From Pedobacter sp. WC2423 (lineage in GTDB: Bacteria; Bacteroidota; Bacteroidia; Sphingobacteriales; Sphingobacteriaceae), in NCBI RefSeq assembly GCF_040822065.1, contig NZ_CP162005.1, positions 2,790,001-2,854,000 on the forward strand: a stretch of DNA of 64,000 nucleotides, written 5' to 3'. The notes below the pieces were generated by a model. The model was not told the origin of the DNA, ran no database searches, and saw only the letters and a list, made by a program, of their open reading frames with translations. The position numbers and the translations under genes are program-made. Below are positions 35,464 through 44,030 of this stretch, piece after piece; the stretch's first letter is position 1; every line of letters starts with the position of its first letter.

Positions 35464-36219
35464 ATGTCCGCCCGATTATTTTGCCAGTATACCGAGACCC
35501 TGCCTGTAAATCCAGTTCACCCGGAATTGACAGCGAATGCGCTGCTGGCCTGGACTATTGATACCGGTCTTTACCTGAACAGGATCGCCTTACTGGAAAA
35601 AGTCCTTTCTGTGGAAGAGAAAAACCGGGCCCATCGTTTTCATTTTGAAAGAGACACCAACAGATTTATCGTCAGAAGAGCGCTGTTAAAAATCCTGCTG
35701 GCCGCTTATCTGGGCTGCGAAACGCAGGAACTAAATTTCGTTACCGGTACCAATGGCAAACCACATTTAGCGGGGAACACAGCGCTGCATTTTAATACTT
35801 CACACAGTGATAGTCATGCCATTATTGCGCTCTCCCGTCATCAGCTGGGCGTGGATATTGAACTGGCACGTCCGGATTTTGATTTCCGACCGGTTGCAGA
35901 AGTCCTTTTTTCTAAGGCTGAACTGGATTTTTTAGCCGCCAGTACTAACCCCGTCAAAGATTTCTTTATCCTCTGGACCAGAAAGGAAGCTTTTGTAAAA
36001 GCAACGGGCAAAGGGTTGGATAACCATGTTCAGTTACTGAGTTGTCTGGATGGAACGCAACTCATCCCTTCGTTGCTGACAACCACTGCTGAACACTGGA
36101 ATATGCAGACTACCACGTTAGCTGCTGATTATTTACTCAGTATAGTTACACCGGCCGCATCAGTGCCCATCAATACTACTTTAGTAACCTTCAATGATGA
36201 TTTATTACTAAACCGCTAA
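35464..36219 (+). CDS. Sfp-type 4'-phosphopantetheinyl transferase
   Basis: A 251-residue enzyme that transfers phosphopantetheine from CoA to the PCP and ACP serines of the neighbouring synthases. It has the family motifs GVDIEL (D131, E133: magnesium ligands) and FILWTRKEAFVKATGKGL (W171, K174, E175, K179), plus an upstream NGKPHL and FNTSHS. It begins 10 nt after the NRPS stop, so it is the last gene of the cluster operon. ATG 35464 is preferred over the TTG just before it. Having its own PPTase makes the cluster self-sufficient for carrier-protein activation. The gene ends 12 nt from a convergent glycosyltransferase gene. Confidence 0.94.
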   Translation: MSARLFCQYTETLPVNPVHPELTANALLAWTIDTGLYLNRIALLEKVLSVEEKNRAHRFHFERDTNRFIVRRALLKILLAAYLGCETQELNFVTGTNGKPHLAGNTALHFNTSHSDSHAIIALSRHQLGVDIELARPDFDFRPVAEVLFSKAELDFLAASTNPVKDFFILWTRKEAFVKATGKGLDNHVQLLSCLDGTQLIPSLLTTTAEHWNMQTTTLAADYLLSIVTPAASVPINTTLVTFNDDLLLNR

Positions 36220-36231
36220 AAACGCTTAAAA

Positions 36232-37401
36232 TCAGGTTTTCCTTTTCGACTTTTCCCAGGCAGCACTTTGGTTTTTCTGATAATACCGGACAATCCCGGC
36301 CAGTACAGCATAATTCATCATGCAGAAATAATAAGGAACGAATAAGGCCTTTACCCGGATATTCCGCTGTTCAAAATAAAACCCGATGACACTTAGTCCA
36401 TAGAAAAGCACTTGCAAAGCAAATAACCACTGGTAAAAGGCTTCAGGCCAGGTCAATGCAATGATGCCGTTAAGTACAAAAACCAGGATCAAAAGAAAAG
36501 GTACAATCGTCCACCTTAAAACCCGGTGGCTGATATATTGAAAAGTAAATACAAAATTACGGAATGGATTTGCTGCTTTTTTAAGGCGCAGGATAGATTG
36601 TATCCCTCCTGCTGCTATTCTGATCTTTCTTTTAAGCTCTTCTTTGACATCTGCCGATGCAGTTTCCATGGCATAAGCAGCCGGTTCATAAGCAATCATA
36701 TAACCATTTTCCGCGATGCGCATCGCAATCATGTGGTCATCAATGATCGTATCACTTTCAACAGGCTGATACAAGGCAGTTCTGATACTGAACAGTTCTC
36801 CTGCTGCCCCTACATTTGAATATAATTCATAATCCAGCTTCTTTAGTTTAGATTCATATTTCCAGTAAAATCCTTCCCCTGCCGAACTGGCATCGGCCGA
36901 AGCTTCCACCAGGATTCTTTTCTCTCCTGCAACAGCACCAACTTTGGGATTCTGGTAATGTTTCACCAATTCTTTAATCGCTTCCGTATTTAAAAAAGTA
37001 TTCGCATCGGTAAATACGGTAATTGCCCCGTTAATCAAAGGGATAGCCCGTTTAATTGCGGCCATCTTCCCTGCTCTTAAATCCTGATGTAAAAGTGTTA
37101 TTTCTTTAAACTGACCTACCTTTGCTGCGGTTTGGTCGGAAGAACCGTCGGTAATAAAAATCAGCTGAAGCTTATCTTCAGGGTAATCCAGCTCCAAAGT
37201 ATTTTTTATCTTTTCTTCAATAATATCTTCTTCATTGTAGGCTGCGACCATTAATGTAACCGATGGCAAAACTGCATCTGCTTTAAAAACGAATGGTTTA
37301 CTGAATAACCGCTTAATTTTCACCAGCAGATAAAGTATAAAACCATAACCCACAAACGTATATACAATCAGAAAAATGCTGATCCAAAAAACTATAATCA
37401 T
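36232..37401 (-). CDS. Membrane glycosyltransferase family 2
   Basis: A processive-type GT2 of 389 residues from ATG 37401 (the TTG before it is less likely). An N-terminal membrane helix (about 3-25) precedes the catalytic domain: VTLMVAAYNEEDIIEEKI, FITDGSSDQTAA and TVFTDANTFLN, with the D-x-N site for the metal. DDHMIAMRI resembles an acceptor-binding acidic motif. Three membrane helices occupy about 285-365. The layout resembles poly-GlcNAc synthase and hyaluronan synthase-type enzymes, so it may build or extend a polysaccharide at the inner membrane. It lies 6 nt after a second GT2 gene and is convergent with the PPTase gene. Donor and linkage are unknown. Confidence 0.88.
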   Translation of the reverse strand: MIIVFWISIFLIVYTFVGYGFILYLLVKIKRLFSKPFVFKADAVLPSVTLMVAAYNEEDIIEEKIKNTLELDYPEDKLQLIFITDGSSDQTAAKVGQFKEITLLHQDLRAGKMAAIKRAIPLINGAITVFTDANTFLNTEAIKELVKHYQNPKVGAVAGEKRILVEASADASSAGEGFYWKYESKLKKLDYELYSNVGAAGELFSIRTALYQPVESDTIIDDHMIAMRIAENGYMIAYEPAAYAMETASADVKEELKRKIRIAAGGIQSILRLKKAANPFRNFVFTFQYISHRVLRWTIVPFLLILVFVLNGIIALTWPEAFYQWLFALQVLFYGLSVIGFYFEQRNIRVKALFVPYYFCMMNYAVLAGIVRYYQKNQSAAWEKSKRKT

Positions 37402-37407
37402 CAATAT

Positions 37408-38319
37408 TTATATTTTAAAGCCTAAATCGTTACTATCTTTTGAATGGGTAAAATTCCATTTCAAACCCATAAACACCCAATGGATCAAATCTTTCCTATT
37501 CTTTCTGCTATACATCAATACCTGTTTCGGGCTGGCAATACCGATATAATACAAACTAAAAAGCAACGCATTCAGCCAGCTGGTATTTCTGCGGATAAAC
37601 AGCATTCTGTTGCGGGTCATAAAGTAGGTTTTGATCTTACTTTCTTTTCCCACACTCATAGATTCTTTATGGTAAACCAGGGTACGGCCGGTAAACCAGA
37701 TCTTTTTACCTGCTTTTTTAAATTTCTCGCACCAGTCCAGCTCTTCATAATACAGGAAAAAGTTATTTTCCATTAATCCTGCTATTTCCAGATCAGCCTT
37801 ACGGCACATCATAGCAGCACCATGACAAAAAGCCGTTTCCTCAAAAACCTTGTCATATTGTCCCCGGTTAGTTTCCAGCGCGCCAATCGTCCTGTTCCGG
37901 CAGGTGATATAATTCATTTTGGTTGAACCTGCATACTGAATCACCTCCGGCGCATCAAAATACAATAACAAAGGAGAGATTAAACCGATTTCCGGATTTT
38001 TATCCAGCGCTCCGGTCAGCTCACTCACCAGGTTTCCGGTAATTTCGGTATCATTATTCAGAAATAAAAGATATTCACCTGTTGCTCTTGCAATTCCGAG
38101 GTTATTTCCACCTGCAAAGCCCAGGTTTTCAGCAGAAGAAATATAAATAAGTTCAGGATATGCTTTCAGAAAAACAGCAGAATGATCTTCACTGCTTCCG
38201 TTATCGACTAAAATAACCTCCACCCCGGCCAGATGCGTATGAAGCTTTACCGATTGAAGGAAATCCAGGGTTACTTCCGGCTGATTAAAATTAACGGTTA
38301 TGATTGAAGTGCGTTTCAT
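37408..38319 (-). CDS. Glycosyltransferase family 2, rhamnosyltransferase-like
   Basis: A 303-residue GT2 of the WbbL/RfbF-like subgroup: SIITVNFNQPEVTLDFL at the N-terminus, VILVDNGSSED, YISSAENLGFAGGNNLGI (the NxGFxxGxN motif), YLLFLNNDTEIT as the DxD-like site, and FFLYYEELDWCEKFKKAG. These features are shared by many dTDP-rhamnosyltransferases, but the donor cannot be fixed from sequence. A short hydrophobic C-terminal stretch suggests peripheral membrane contact. It precedes the membrane GT2 gene by 6 nt on the same strand, forming a two-gene unit separate from the main EPS operon. Confidence 0.88.
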   Translation of the reverse strand: MKRTSIITVNFNQPEVTLDFLQSVKLHTHLAGVEVILVDNGSSEDHSAVFLKAYPELIYISSAENLGFAGGNNLGIARATGEYLLFLNNDTEITGNLVSELTGALDKNPEIGLISPLLLYFDAPEVIQYAGSTKMNYITCRNRTIGALETNRGQYDKVFEETAFCHGAAMMCRKADLEIAGLMENNFFLYYEELDWCEKFKKAGKKIWFTGRTLVYHKESMSVGKESKIKTYFMTRNRMLFIRRNTSWLNALLFSLYYIGIASPKQVLMYSRKNRKDLIHWVFMGLKWNFTHSKDSNDLGFKI

Positions 38320-38673
38320 TCCTTGTAAAAGTAATAATTTCCGTACAGTAAACGGATACTAATGATTATGCCGTTGTGAGCAATAAGTAATCCAAAACGA
38401 TAAGCGATAATTTTAGCCAGCTAAAAAGATTTTATAAATTCAGATTGTACAAGAGGATCTACAATTTGGGCAAAAAATGAGATTAAGAACTTTAAATTGA
38501 AATCAGCAATGAACAACAGTGATAAAATATTAAATTTATTGCCTGTTAGCATTTAAACATTAATTATTATAAAATAGCATTGCGCATTTTAATCACTTTT
38601 TAATACTGGCACCATTTTTTCTATAGGGTCGGTGTTACAGTTGACACGAAAACTTCATTAACTCTACCTGAAA
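38320..38673. other. Divergent intergenic region with a repeat relative
   Basis: A 354-bp AT-rich gap between divergent glycosyltransferase genes, without a credible ORF. It should hold promoters for both. It contains a diverged relative of the 9729 repeat and a TGGCAC-N5-TTTC that only partly resembles a sigma-54 site. Confidence 0.6.
38382..38424. repeat. Diverged copy of the 36-nt intergenic repeat
   Basis: The stretch starts AATAAGTAATCCAAAACGAT, contains ATAAGCGAT, and ends TAGCCAGCTA. It shares these blocks in a similar order with the repeat at 9729-9813, with a few insertions and changes. The relation was judged by eye. Confidence 0.5.
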
Positions 38674-39534
38674 ATGCGTATTGCCCATTTGATCCTTACT
38701 TATACCAATCCTGAACAAACAGAGCGAATGATCAAAAGTTTATCTCATCCTAATTTTGATTTCTATATTCATGTAGATAAGAAATTTGACATCAATCCCC
38801 ATTTATTCCTTAAAGATACCCCTAACGTTTATTTCATTAACAACAGGATCGATGTCAAATGGGCAGGTTTCAGTACAGTGACCGCAACCTTTGAATGTAT
38901 CAAAGAAATTTCAAGAACAGGTATCAGGTATGATTTTATTAATTTTCTGAGCGGACAAGATTATCCGCTTAAATCTGCCGATCATATTAATGATTTCTTC
39001 ATCAAAAACAAAGGTAAAGAGTTCTTAAGTTACCGTGACATCAAAAACGACTGGAAAGAAGGGCTGATCAGAATGGAAAAATATTTCCTGAGCAGCTATA
39101 ACTTCGTTGGCAAATACAGGCTGGAAAACCTGATCAATAAAATCATGCCTAAAAGAAAACTCCCTTATAACCTGCATCCCTATGGTAAATCTATGTTCTG
39201 GATGTTAAGCCCGGAAGTTGCCTTACACGTAGTTCACACCGTCGAGAATGATAAGAAACTTAAATACTTCTTTTCTTTATGCTGGGCGAGTGATGAATTT
39301 GTTTTCCAGACCATACTATTGAATTCCAGGTACAAAGATAGAATTGTCAATAACAATTACCGGTATATTGACTGGTCAGCAGGGGGAGCTAACCCGAAAA
39401 CGCTGGATGAAAGTGACTTCGAAAAAATTGCAGCTTCAGAAATGCTGTTTGCAAGAAAATTTAATATGTCCGAGCATCCGGAAATCCTCAATTTAATAGA
39501 CAAGAACTTATTAGCAAATGGCGCACATACTTAA
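38674..39534 (+). CDS. GT14-type (core-2/I-branching) N-acetylglucosaminyltransferase-like protein
   Basis: A 286-residue enzyme of the bacterial beta-1,6-N-acetylglucosaminyltransferase-like family (GT14). Diagnostic segments are MRIAHLILTYTNPEQTERMIKSL, FDFYIHVDKKFDI, FINFLSGQDYPLKSADHI, FWMLSPEVALHVVH and SDEFVFQTILLNS. It is soluble or peripheral, with no membrane helix. It probably adds a branching sugar to an EPS or surface glycan. The end overlaps the sugar ketoisomerase gene by 17 nt, so it is coupled to the deoxysugar module. A paralogue lies at 42788-43654 on the other strand. Confidence 0.88.
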   Translation: MRIAHLILTYTNPEQTERMIKSLSHPNFDFYIHVDKKFDINPHLFLKDTPNVYFINNRIDVKWAGFSTVTATFECIKEISRTGIRYDFINFLSGQDYPLKSADHINDFFIKNKGKEFLSYRDIKNDWKEGLIRMEKYFLSSYNFVGKYRLENLINKIMPKRKLPYNLHPYGKSMFWMLSPEVALHVVHTVENDKKLKYFFSLCWASDEFVFQTILLNSRYKDRIVNNNYRYIDWSAGGANPKTLDESDFEKIAASEMLFARKFNMSEHPEILNLIDKNLLANGAHT

Positions 39535-39889
39535 TATACAAACTTTTAAAGACAGCAGAGGCATTTTGACAGTGCTTGATAATATTGTTCCTTTCGAAAT
39601 TAAAAGACTATTCTACATCTACTCTGTAGATGATACTGACCGCGGAGGTCACAGACATCATGAAACCCATCAGGCCGCTATCTGTATCAAAGGATCCTGC
39701 AAAATCACCAACAATAACGGAAAAAAAACAGAGGTTTTTGACTTAGACAACCCTGAAAAATGTTTAATGCTCTTACCCGAAGACTGGCATGTGATGCACG
39801 ATTTTTCAGCAGATGCAATTCTTTTAGTACTGGCCTCTACCGCATTTGATCCTAAAGACTATATCTATGAGCCTTATGATTCCATATGA
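39518..39889 (+). CDS. dTDP-4-oxo-6-deoxyglucose 3,4-ketoisomerase (FdtA/QdtA family)
   Basis: A 123-residue single cupin of the WxcM-like/FdtA family. Family members isomerise dTDP-4-keto-6-deoxyglucose to the 3-keto sugar, the step before 3-amino-3,6-dideoxyhexoses. Key features are FKDSRGILTVLD, GGHRHHETHQAAICIKGSCKI with the histidine cluster of the active site, and LMLLPEDWHVMHDFS. Gluco versus galacto outcome (QdtA or FdtA) cannot be told reliably, so no symbol is given. It overlaps the GT14 gene upstream and the aminotransferase gene downstream, which confirms the pathway context. No dTDP-glucose 4,6-dehydratase or thymidylyltransferase gene is in this window. Confidence 0.9.
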   Translation: MAHILNIQTFKDSRGILTVLDNIVPFEIKRLFYIYSVDDTDRGGHRHHETHQAAICIKGSCKITNNNGKKTEVFDLDNPEKCLMLLPEDWHVMHDFSADAILLVLASTAFDPKDYIYEPYDSI

Positions 39890-40970
39890 AAGCCTGAAAA
39901 TACTCAACCGTCCATTTGAAGAAAAGTTTAAAAGTAAGTTTGCTGATTTTCTGGATAAGGGATGGTATATACTCGGAGAAGAAGTTGCGCAGTTTGAACA
40001 GGAATATGCAGCTTACCACCAGGCAAATTATGTAGTTGGGGTGGCCAATGGCCTGGATGCACTGATCCTTTCCCTGCAATGCTGCAAATTCCGGAAAGGT
40101 GACGAAGTCATTGTCCCTTCTAACACCTATATCGCTACTATTCTGGCCATTATTCAGTGCGGCCTGACTCCTGTACTGGTTGAACCAGACAGTCATACCT
40201 ATAATATTGATCCTGCAAAAATCTCCCTTGCCATTACCCCAAAAACTGTGGCTATCATGGTCGTTCATTTATATGGCCAATGCTGTGACATGGACCCCAT
40301 ACTGGAACTTGCCGGACAACATCAGCTGAAAGTAATTGAAGATTGCGCACAAGCACATGGCGCAAAATATAAAGGAAAATTAGCCGGAACTTTTGGTGAT
40401 TTTGGTGCTTTTAGTTTTTATCCGACAAAGAATTTAGGTGCTCTGGGTGATGCAGGAGCTATTTTATGCCGCACAGCATCAGACTACGATAAACTCAAAC
40501 AATTAAGAAATTATGGTTCGGAAAAGAAGTATCATAACGGAGTAATCGGTTATAATTCAAGACTGGACGAATTACAAGCTTCTTTTCTAAGGATTAAACT
40601 GCCTCACCTGGATGAAATTAATACCCATAAAAGAAAACTGGCAGCAATTTATACGGAACATTTGAGCGATTCATTTGTGAAGCCAAAATTAAATCCGGAT
40701 TTTTATAATGTATATCATATCTATAACATCCTGCACCCGGAAAGAGATCAGCTGAAACAATATTTACTAGAGCACCAGATTGGTACGGAAGTTCATTATC
40801 CGGTAGCCCCCCAGGATCAGGTGGCTTTAAAAGATATACTTCAAAGTTTCGATTACCCGATCTCAGCAAAAATACACCAGCAAACGCTCAGTCTGCCTTG
40901 TTCTTTTGCACATACAGAAGAAGAAATTTTCCGCGTCACTGAAGTCATGAATAAGTTTCATTTAAAATAA
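39876..40970 (+). CDS. DegT/DnrJ/EryC1 PLP aminotransferase (FdtB/QdtB-like)
   Basis: A 364-residue sugar aminotransferase from ATG 39876 (MIPYESLKIL). ATG 39867 and an earlier TTG are possible but extend further into the ketoisomerase gene. Features are VGVANGLDALILSL, VIVPSNTYIATILAI, VIEDCAQAHGAKYKGKLAGTFGDFGAFSFYPTKNLGALGDAGAI with the PLP-binding Lys in PTKN, and YNSRLDELQASFLRIKL. The context with a 3,4-ketoisomerase predicts C3 amination of dTDP-3-keto-6-deoxyhexose, giving dTDP-3-amino-3,6-dideoxy-glucose or -galactose. The start overlaps the ketoisomerase end by 14 nt; a methyltransferase gene follows after 6 nt. Confidence 0.92.
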   Translation: MIPYESLKILNRPFEEKFKSKFADFLDKGWYILGEEVAQFEQEYAAYHQANYVVGVANGLDALILSLQCCKFRKGDEVIVPSNTYIATILAIIQCGLTPVLVEPDSHTYNIDPAKISLAITPKTVAIMVVHLYGQCCDMDPILELAGQHQLKVIEDCAQAHGAKYKGKLAGTFGDFGAFSFYPTKNLGALGDAGAILCRTASDYDKLKQLRNYGSEKKYHNGVIGYNSRLDELQASFLRIKLPHLDEINTHKRKLAAIYTEHLSDSFVKPKLNPDFYNVYHIYNILHPERDQLKQYLLEHQIGTEVHYPVAPQDQVALKDILQSFDYPISAKIHQQTLSLPCSFAHTEEEIFRVTEVMNKFHLK

Positions 40971-40976
40971 CGAAGG

Positions 40977-41792
40977 ATGTTCTATTTATTGAAAGAACTT
41001 GCCCCTCCTATTGTAAATACTTTAAGATGGTATAGTTTTAAATATGGCTGGAAAGGTAATTACAAGACCTATGAACAGGCTAAAGAGAAATGCAAAGGTT
41101 ATGATGAAGATCATATCCTGAACCGGATTATCGAAACGACTTACCAGGTTAAAAATAAGGAGATTGCCTATGAACGGGACGGGATAACCTATGATACCGT
41201 TCAGATGAATTTCCCTTTACTCAAAACACTGTTATACATTGCCTCTACTCATGATAATGAGCTGACTGTAATAGACTTTGGCGGCTCTCTGGGCACTACT
41301 TATTATCAAAACTATCCCTACCTGAAGCATTTAAAGAAATTAAAGTGGTGCATTATCGAACAGCCAAAATTCGTGGAAGCAGGAAAGAAACACTTTGAGA
41401 ATGAACATATTAAATTCTACAGCAGCATCCAGGAGTGTCTGGCAGAAAACAAACCTCAGCTCTTTCTGATCTGTAGTGTGCTGCAGTATATTGACAAACC
41501 CTATCAATTGCTGGATGAAGTTAAAGAAACCAGAATCCCCTATATTATGCTGGATTATGTAGGCTATAACAACAGCAATACCGACAGGATCACTATTCAG
41601 CATGTTCCCCCGGTATTTTACGGAATTGAAGCCTCCTATCCATGCTATTTCTTTAGCAGGGCCAAAATCCAGGATAAACTCTGTGAAAATTACGGGAAAG
41701 AATATGAATTCATTGCAGCGAATGAAAAATATTATGTCCAGTTCAAACCATTCCGGTATGAAGGATCATTGTGGAAAATCAGGCCGCAATAG
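40977..41792 (+). CDS. Methyltransferase-like protein, TIGR04325 type
   Basis: A 271-residue protein whose N-terminus (about 30-60, GWKGNYKTYEQAKEKCKGYD) and SAM-like loop (TVIDFGGSLGTTYYQNYPYL, about 98-117) match the TIGR04325 putative methyltransferase family found in polysaccharide clusters. IEQPKFVEAGKKHF and LFLICSVLQYIDKPYQLLDEV follow as the rest of the Rossmann core. It probably methylates a sugar, perhaps the amino-deoxyhexose made by the two genes before it (inference). It starts 6 nt after the aminotransferase gene and ends 4 nt from a convergent gene. Confidence 0.8.
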   Translation: MFYLLKELAPPIVNTLRWYSFKYGWKGNYKTYEQAKEKCKGYDEDHILNRIIETTYQVKNKEIAYERDGITYDTVQMNFPLLKTLLYIASTHDNELTVIDFGGSLGTTYYQNYPYLKHLKKLKWCIIEQPKFVEAGKKHFENEHIKFYSSIQECLAENKPQLFLICSVLQYIDKPYQLLDEVKETRIPYIMLDYVGYNNSNTDRITIQHVPPVFYGIEASYPCYFFSRAKIQDKLCENYGKEYEFIAANEKYYVQFKPFRYEGSLWKIRPQ

Positions 41793-41796
41793 CCTG

Positions 41797-42819
41797 CTAT
41801 TTTCTTTTTGTGCTTGCTGCTGTAATTAACTCTTTATACAATAAAAGGTTAAAAGGGTCTTTAAGCAATACTTGTGCACTCTTTTTCAGCCCATATAACC
41901 ACGATCCCAAAGAAAGCGCAATTGCTGCCTGTTCCTGAATTATATCAACTTCAACTTTGAACTTCCAGCGCGCTGCTGTTTTTCTGAGCAGTGTTTTATC
42001 TTTTAATGCGGTCAGGTTATATTTACGGAAGAAATTAATCAGCAGCTGATCCAGCATCACCTTCTGACGTTTGCCCCAGTAATGCAGTACAAATTCATCT
42101 GCCTCCTGTAAAATCTTTCTCCGCTGTAAGATCAATGAAAAAGCAATCTGCTCACTGATAAACCAGCGGGAGTTCTCATAAAATTCATCATTTAACCTGA
42201 ATACATCAGGCATATATTCCGCAAAACTACTGTGTAAACCTAATACCCCCGAATTCCAGCCATAATCATGCCTGGTAAACCTTTCCGGTTTCCCGCCAAT
42301 CATTAAATCACGGTCAGCAATATAGTCGATAAATGCTTGTGGAAATTCTCCCTCATTAAAGCTCTTAAAAATACCCAGCCCCTGTTCAAAAGTATATTCA
42401 CGTTTGTGCATGAAAGCATGATCTTTAGTTATTCCTTGTAAGAGTAAGGTCGCATCCCCCGTAAAAAAGGTATCTGAATCAATAAAAATCACATTGTCTT
42501 GCGGGTACTTCTTCAAAGTCATGTCAATGGAAGCAATCTTCCGGCGATGATAGAATACTGTCCCTCCTAACATTTCTTCCATCAGTGCAGGAGTCATTAG
42601 AACATATTCAATTTCCGGCTCATCCAGATACGTTTGAAAAAAATGGGGCTGGTCGGTATAAACGAGAATCCTTGTCCGCCCCAGTTCACTGGCAGCTGCC
42701 CAGGCATAAAAACTTAAAATACTAAAGATAGCTCTGCGAAATTCAGACTCAGCACCGTAAGAAAGAAAGACTAAATTCTGATCAGGACTAAGCCCGGTTA
42801 ATTTGGGAGGTATGTTCAT
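41797..42819 (-). CDS. Putative GT-A glycosyltransferase (nucleotide-diphospho-sugar transferase type)
   Basis: A 340-residue protein from ATG 42819; a TTG three bases earlier is not preferred. NVIFIDSDTFFTGD (near 103-116) is a DxD motif in the position of GT8-like GT-A enzymes, preceded by RTRILVYTDQPHFF. GWNSGVLGLH (near 195) and FISEQIAFSLILQ resemble the acceptor side of GT8 and nucleotide-sugar transferase families. No signal peptide is seen. The N-terminal end overlaps the 3' end of the GT14 gene by 32 nt, so the two are co-translated. Family assignment beyond GT-A fold is uncertain. Confidence 0.75.
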   Translation of the reverse strand: MNIPPKLTGLSPDQNLVFLSYGAESEFRRAIFSILSFYAWAAASELGRTRILVYTDQPHFFQTYLDEPEIEYVLMTPALMEEMLGGTVFYHRRKIASIDMTLKKYPQDNVIFIDSDTFFTGDATLLLQGITKDHAFMHKREYTFEQGLGIFKSFNEGEFPQAFIDYIADRDLMIGGKPERFTRHDYGWNSGVLGLHSSFAEYMPDVFRLNDEFYENSRWFISEQIAFSLILQRRKILQEADEFVLHYWGKRQKVMLDQLLINFFRKYNLTALKDKTLLRKTAARWKFKVEVDIIQEQAAIALSLGSWLYGLKKSAQVLLKDPFNLLLYKELITAASTKRK

Positions 42820-43654
42820 CAATTGCAGCTAAAATATCAATATCTATACCAGTATCAAACTTCCTGGCAAAAAGCATGTTAGAAGAAATCATTTTATCCA
42901 GATCTGCCAGCCTTAGAATTTTTGGATTCGCCATACCATCCGGAAAATCTATATAACGTAAGTTATCATTGATAATATAATCCTTTTGTGGTGAATTCAT
43001 TAAGATGGTAGGGATCACAAACTCATCTGTTCCCCAGCAAAACTTCAGAAACTTCTTGATTTTATGCGCTGAGTCGAAATAATTAGCGAGATAGGCGGCA
43101 CTTTTTTTATTGATGCTCCACCAGCTCGACTTGCTTCCTCCGTACAACTTCATTGCCAGCGGGAACTTACGTACAGGAAGTATTTTATTCAGCAGGTTTT
43201 CTATAAAGAACTTGCCGCTGAAATTAAAGTCAGTCAGATGATAACGCTGAAATCTATAAACTGCGCCTTCCCACCACCTGGAATCTTCAGCCTCATAATA
43301 GATAAATGACTTATCTGCATTCTGCTGAAAAAACGAATTGATCTCTTCATTGCTTTTCAGCGGATAATCCTGGGCACTTAACAGGTTATAAAACCCATAT
43401 TCCTTTTCATTCAGCAATACTTCTTTCAGGGAATTTACCATGGCCTGAAGCGTACTATACCCTCCCCAATTACAAATTGATCTGTGCTGTATGAATTTAA
43501 CCCCCTCAATAGCTCCCATAAATTCATAAGGCCTGATATCAACCTTCTTGTCTACGTGGATATAAAAATCAAAATCAGGATGCTGCATCTTTAACAAAAG
43601 ACGGTTCAGCTGTTCAGGATTTTTATGGGCAATTATGATGTAAGCTATACGCAT
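42788..43654 (-). CDS. GT14-type (core-2/I-branching) N-acetylglucosaminyltransferase-like protein
   Basis: A 288-residue paralogue of the enzyme at 38674, with the same landmarks: MRIAYIIIAHKNPEQLNRLLLKM, FDFYIHVDKKVDI, FYNLLSAQDYPLKSNEEI, SSWWSINKKSAAYL and GTDEFVIPTILMNS. It overlaps the following GT-A gene by 32 nt. A role in adding a branch sugar to the surface polysaccharide is likely; the donor may be UDP-GlcNAc as in the family (inference). Together the two GT14 genes flank the deoxysugar module in opposite orientations. ATG 43654 is well placed because MRIAYIII is the conserved N-terminus. Confidence 0.88.
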   Translation of the reverse strand: MRIAYIIIAHKNPEQLNRLLLKMQHPDFDFYIHVDKKVDIRPYEFMGAIEGVKFIQHRSICNWGGYSTLQAMVNSLKEVLLNEKEYGFYNLLSAQDYPLKSNEEINSFFQQNADKSFIYYEAEDSRWWEGAVYRFQRYHLTDFNFSGKFFIENLLNKILPVRKFPLAMKLYGGSKSSWWSINKKSAAYLANYFDSAHKIKKFLKFCWGTDEFVIPTILMNSPQKDYIINDNLRYIDFPDGMANPKILRLADLDKMISSNMLFARKFDTGIDIDILAAIDEHTSQINRA

Positions 43655-44030
43655 AGAAAAATTAAATTAACTCCAATTATAAATCCGCATTGCGTTATAT
43701 TTTTCATGAGCTGTATTCATCTAAAGAGAGCTCTAAAATAGTGCAAAACTAATCATAAATAAAAATGATTATGCTATTTCTGGCAAAAACGACTGATAAT
43801 CAGCACCTGATAAATCAATCCCGGTCAAATTAGTTGTTTTTGGCAGCAATTTTCGATTCAGCAATATAGCCCCATCCTGCCAAAAATTATTCAAACACAT
43901 TTCTATGGTGTTAATCAATTTACAGCAACCCATGCAATCGGGAAATAATTACCCAAATTTCCCCATTTTTATCAATAATATTCTTTGGTTTATAAATATA
44001 TGTGTAACTATGCATCAAGCTGAAAAAATA
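43655..44030. other. Divergent intergenic region upstream of the beta-helix lipoprotein gene
   Basis: This 376-bp AT-rich region lies between divergent genes. In the last 126 bp an in-frame ATG (43905) would extend the lipoprotein N-terminally, but the extension lacks signal-peptide character and is judged non-coding. No hairpin or operator stands out. Confidence 0.55.

Noticed and set aside
38607-38621. Sigma-54 promoter upstream of the GT14 gene
   Set aside because: TGGCAC-N5-TTTC has a perfect -24 half but lacks the essential GC at -12, and no NtrC-type regulator is nearby.
39852-40268. 138-codon minus-strand ORF
   Set aside because: It is antisense to the sugar aminotransferase gene, whose PLP motifs are intact. 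It has no recognisable features.
43905-44030. N-terminal extension of the beta-helix lipoprotein from ATG 43905
   Set aside because: It would put 42 residues before the signal peptide and block lipoprotein export; ATG 44031 is the sensible start.
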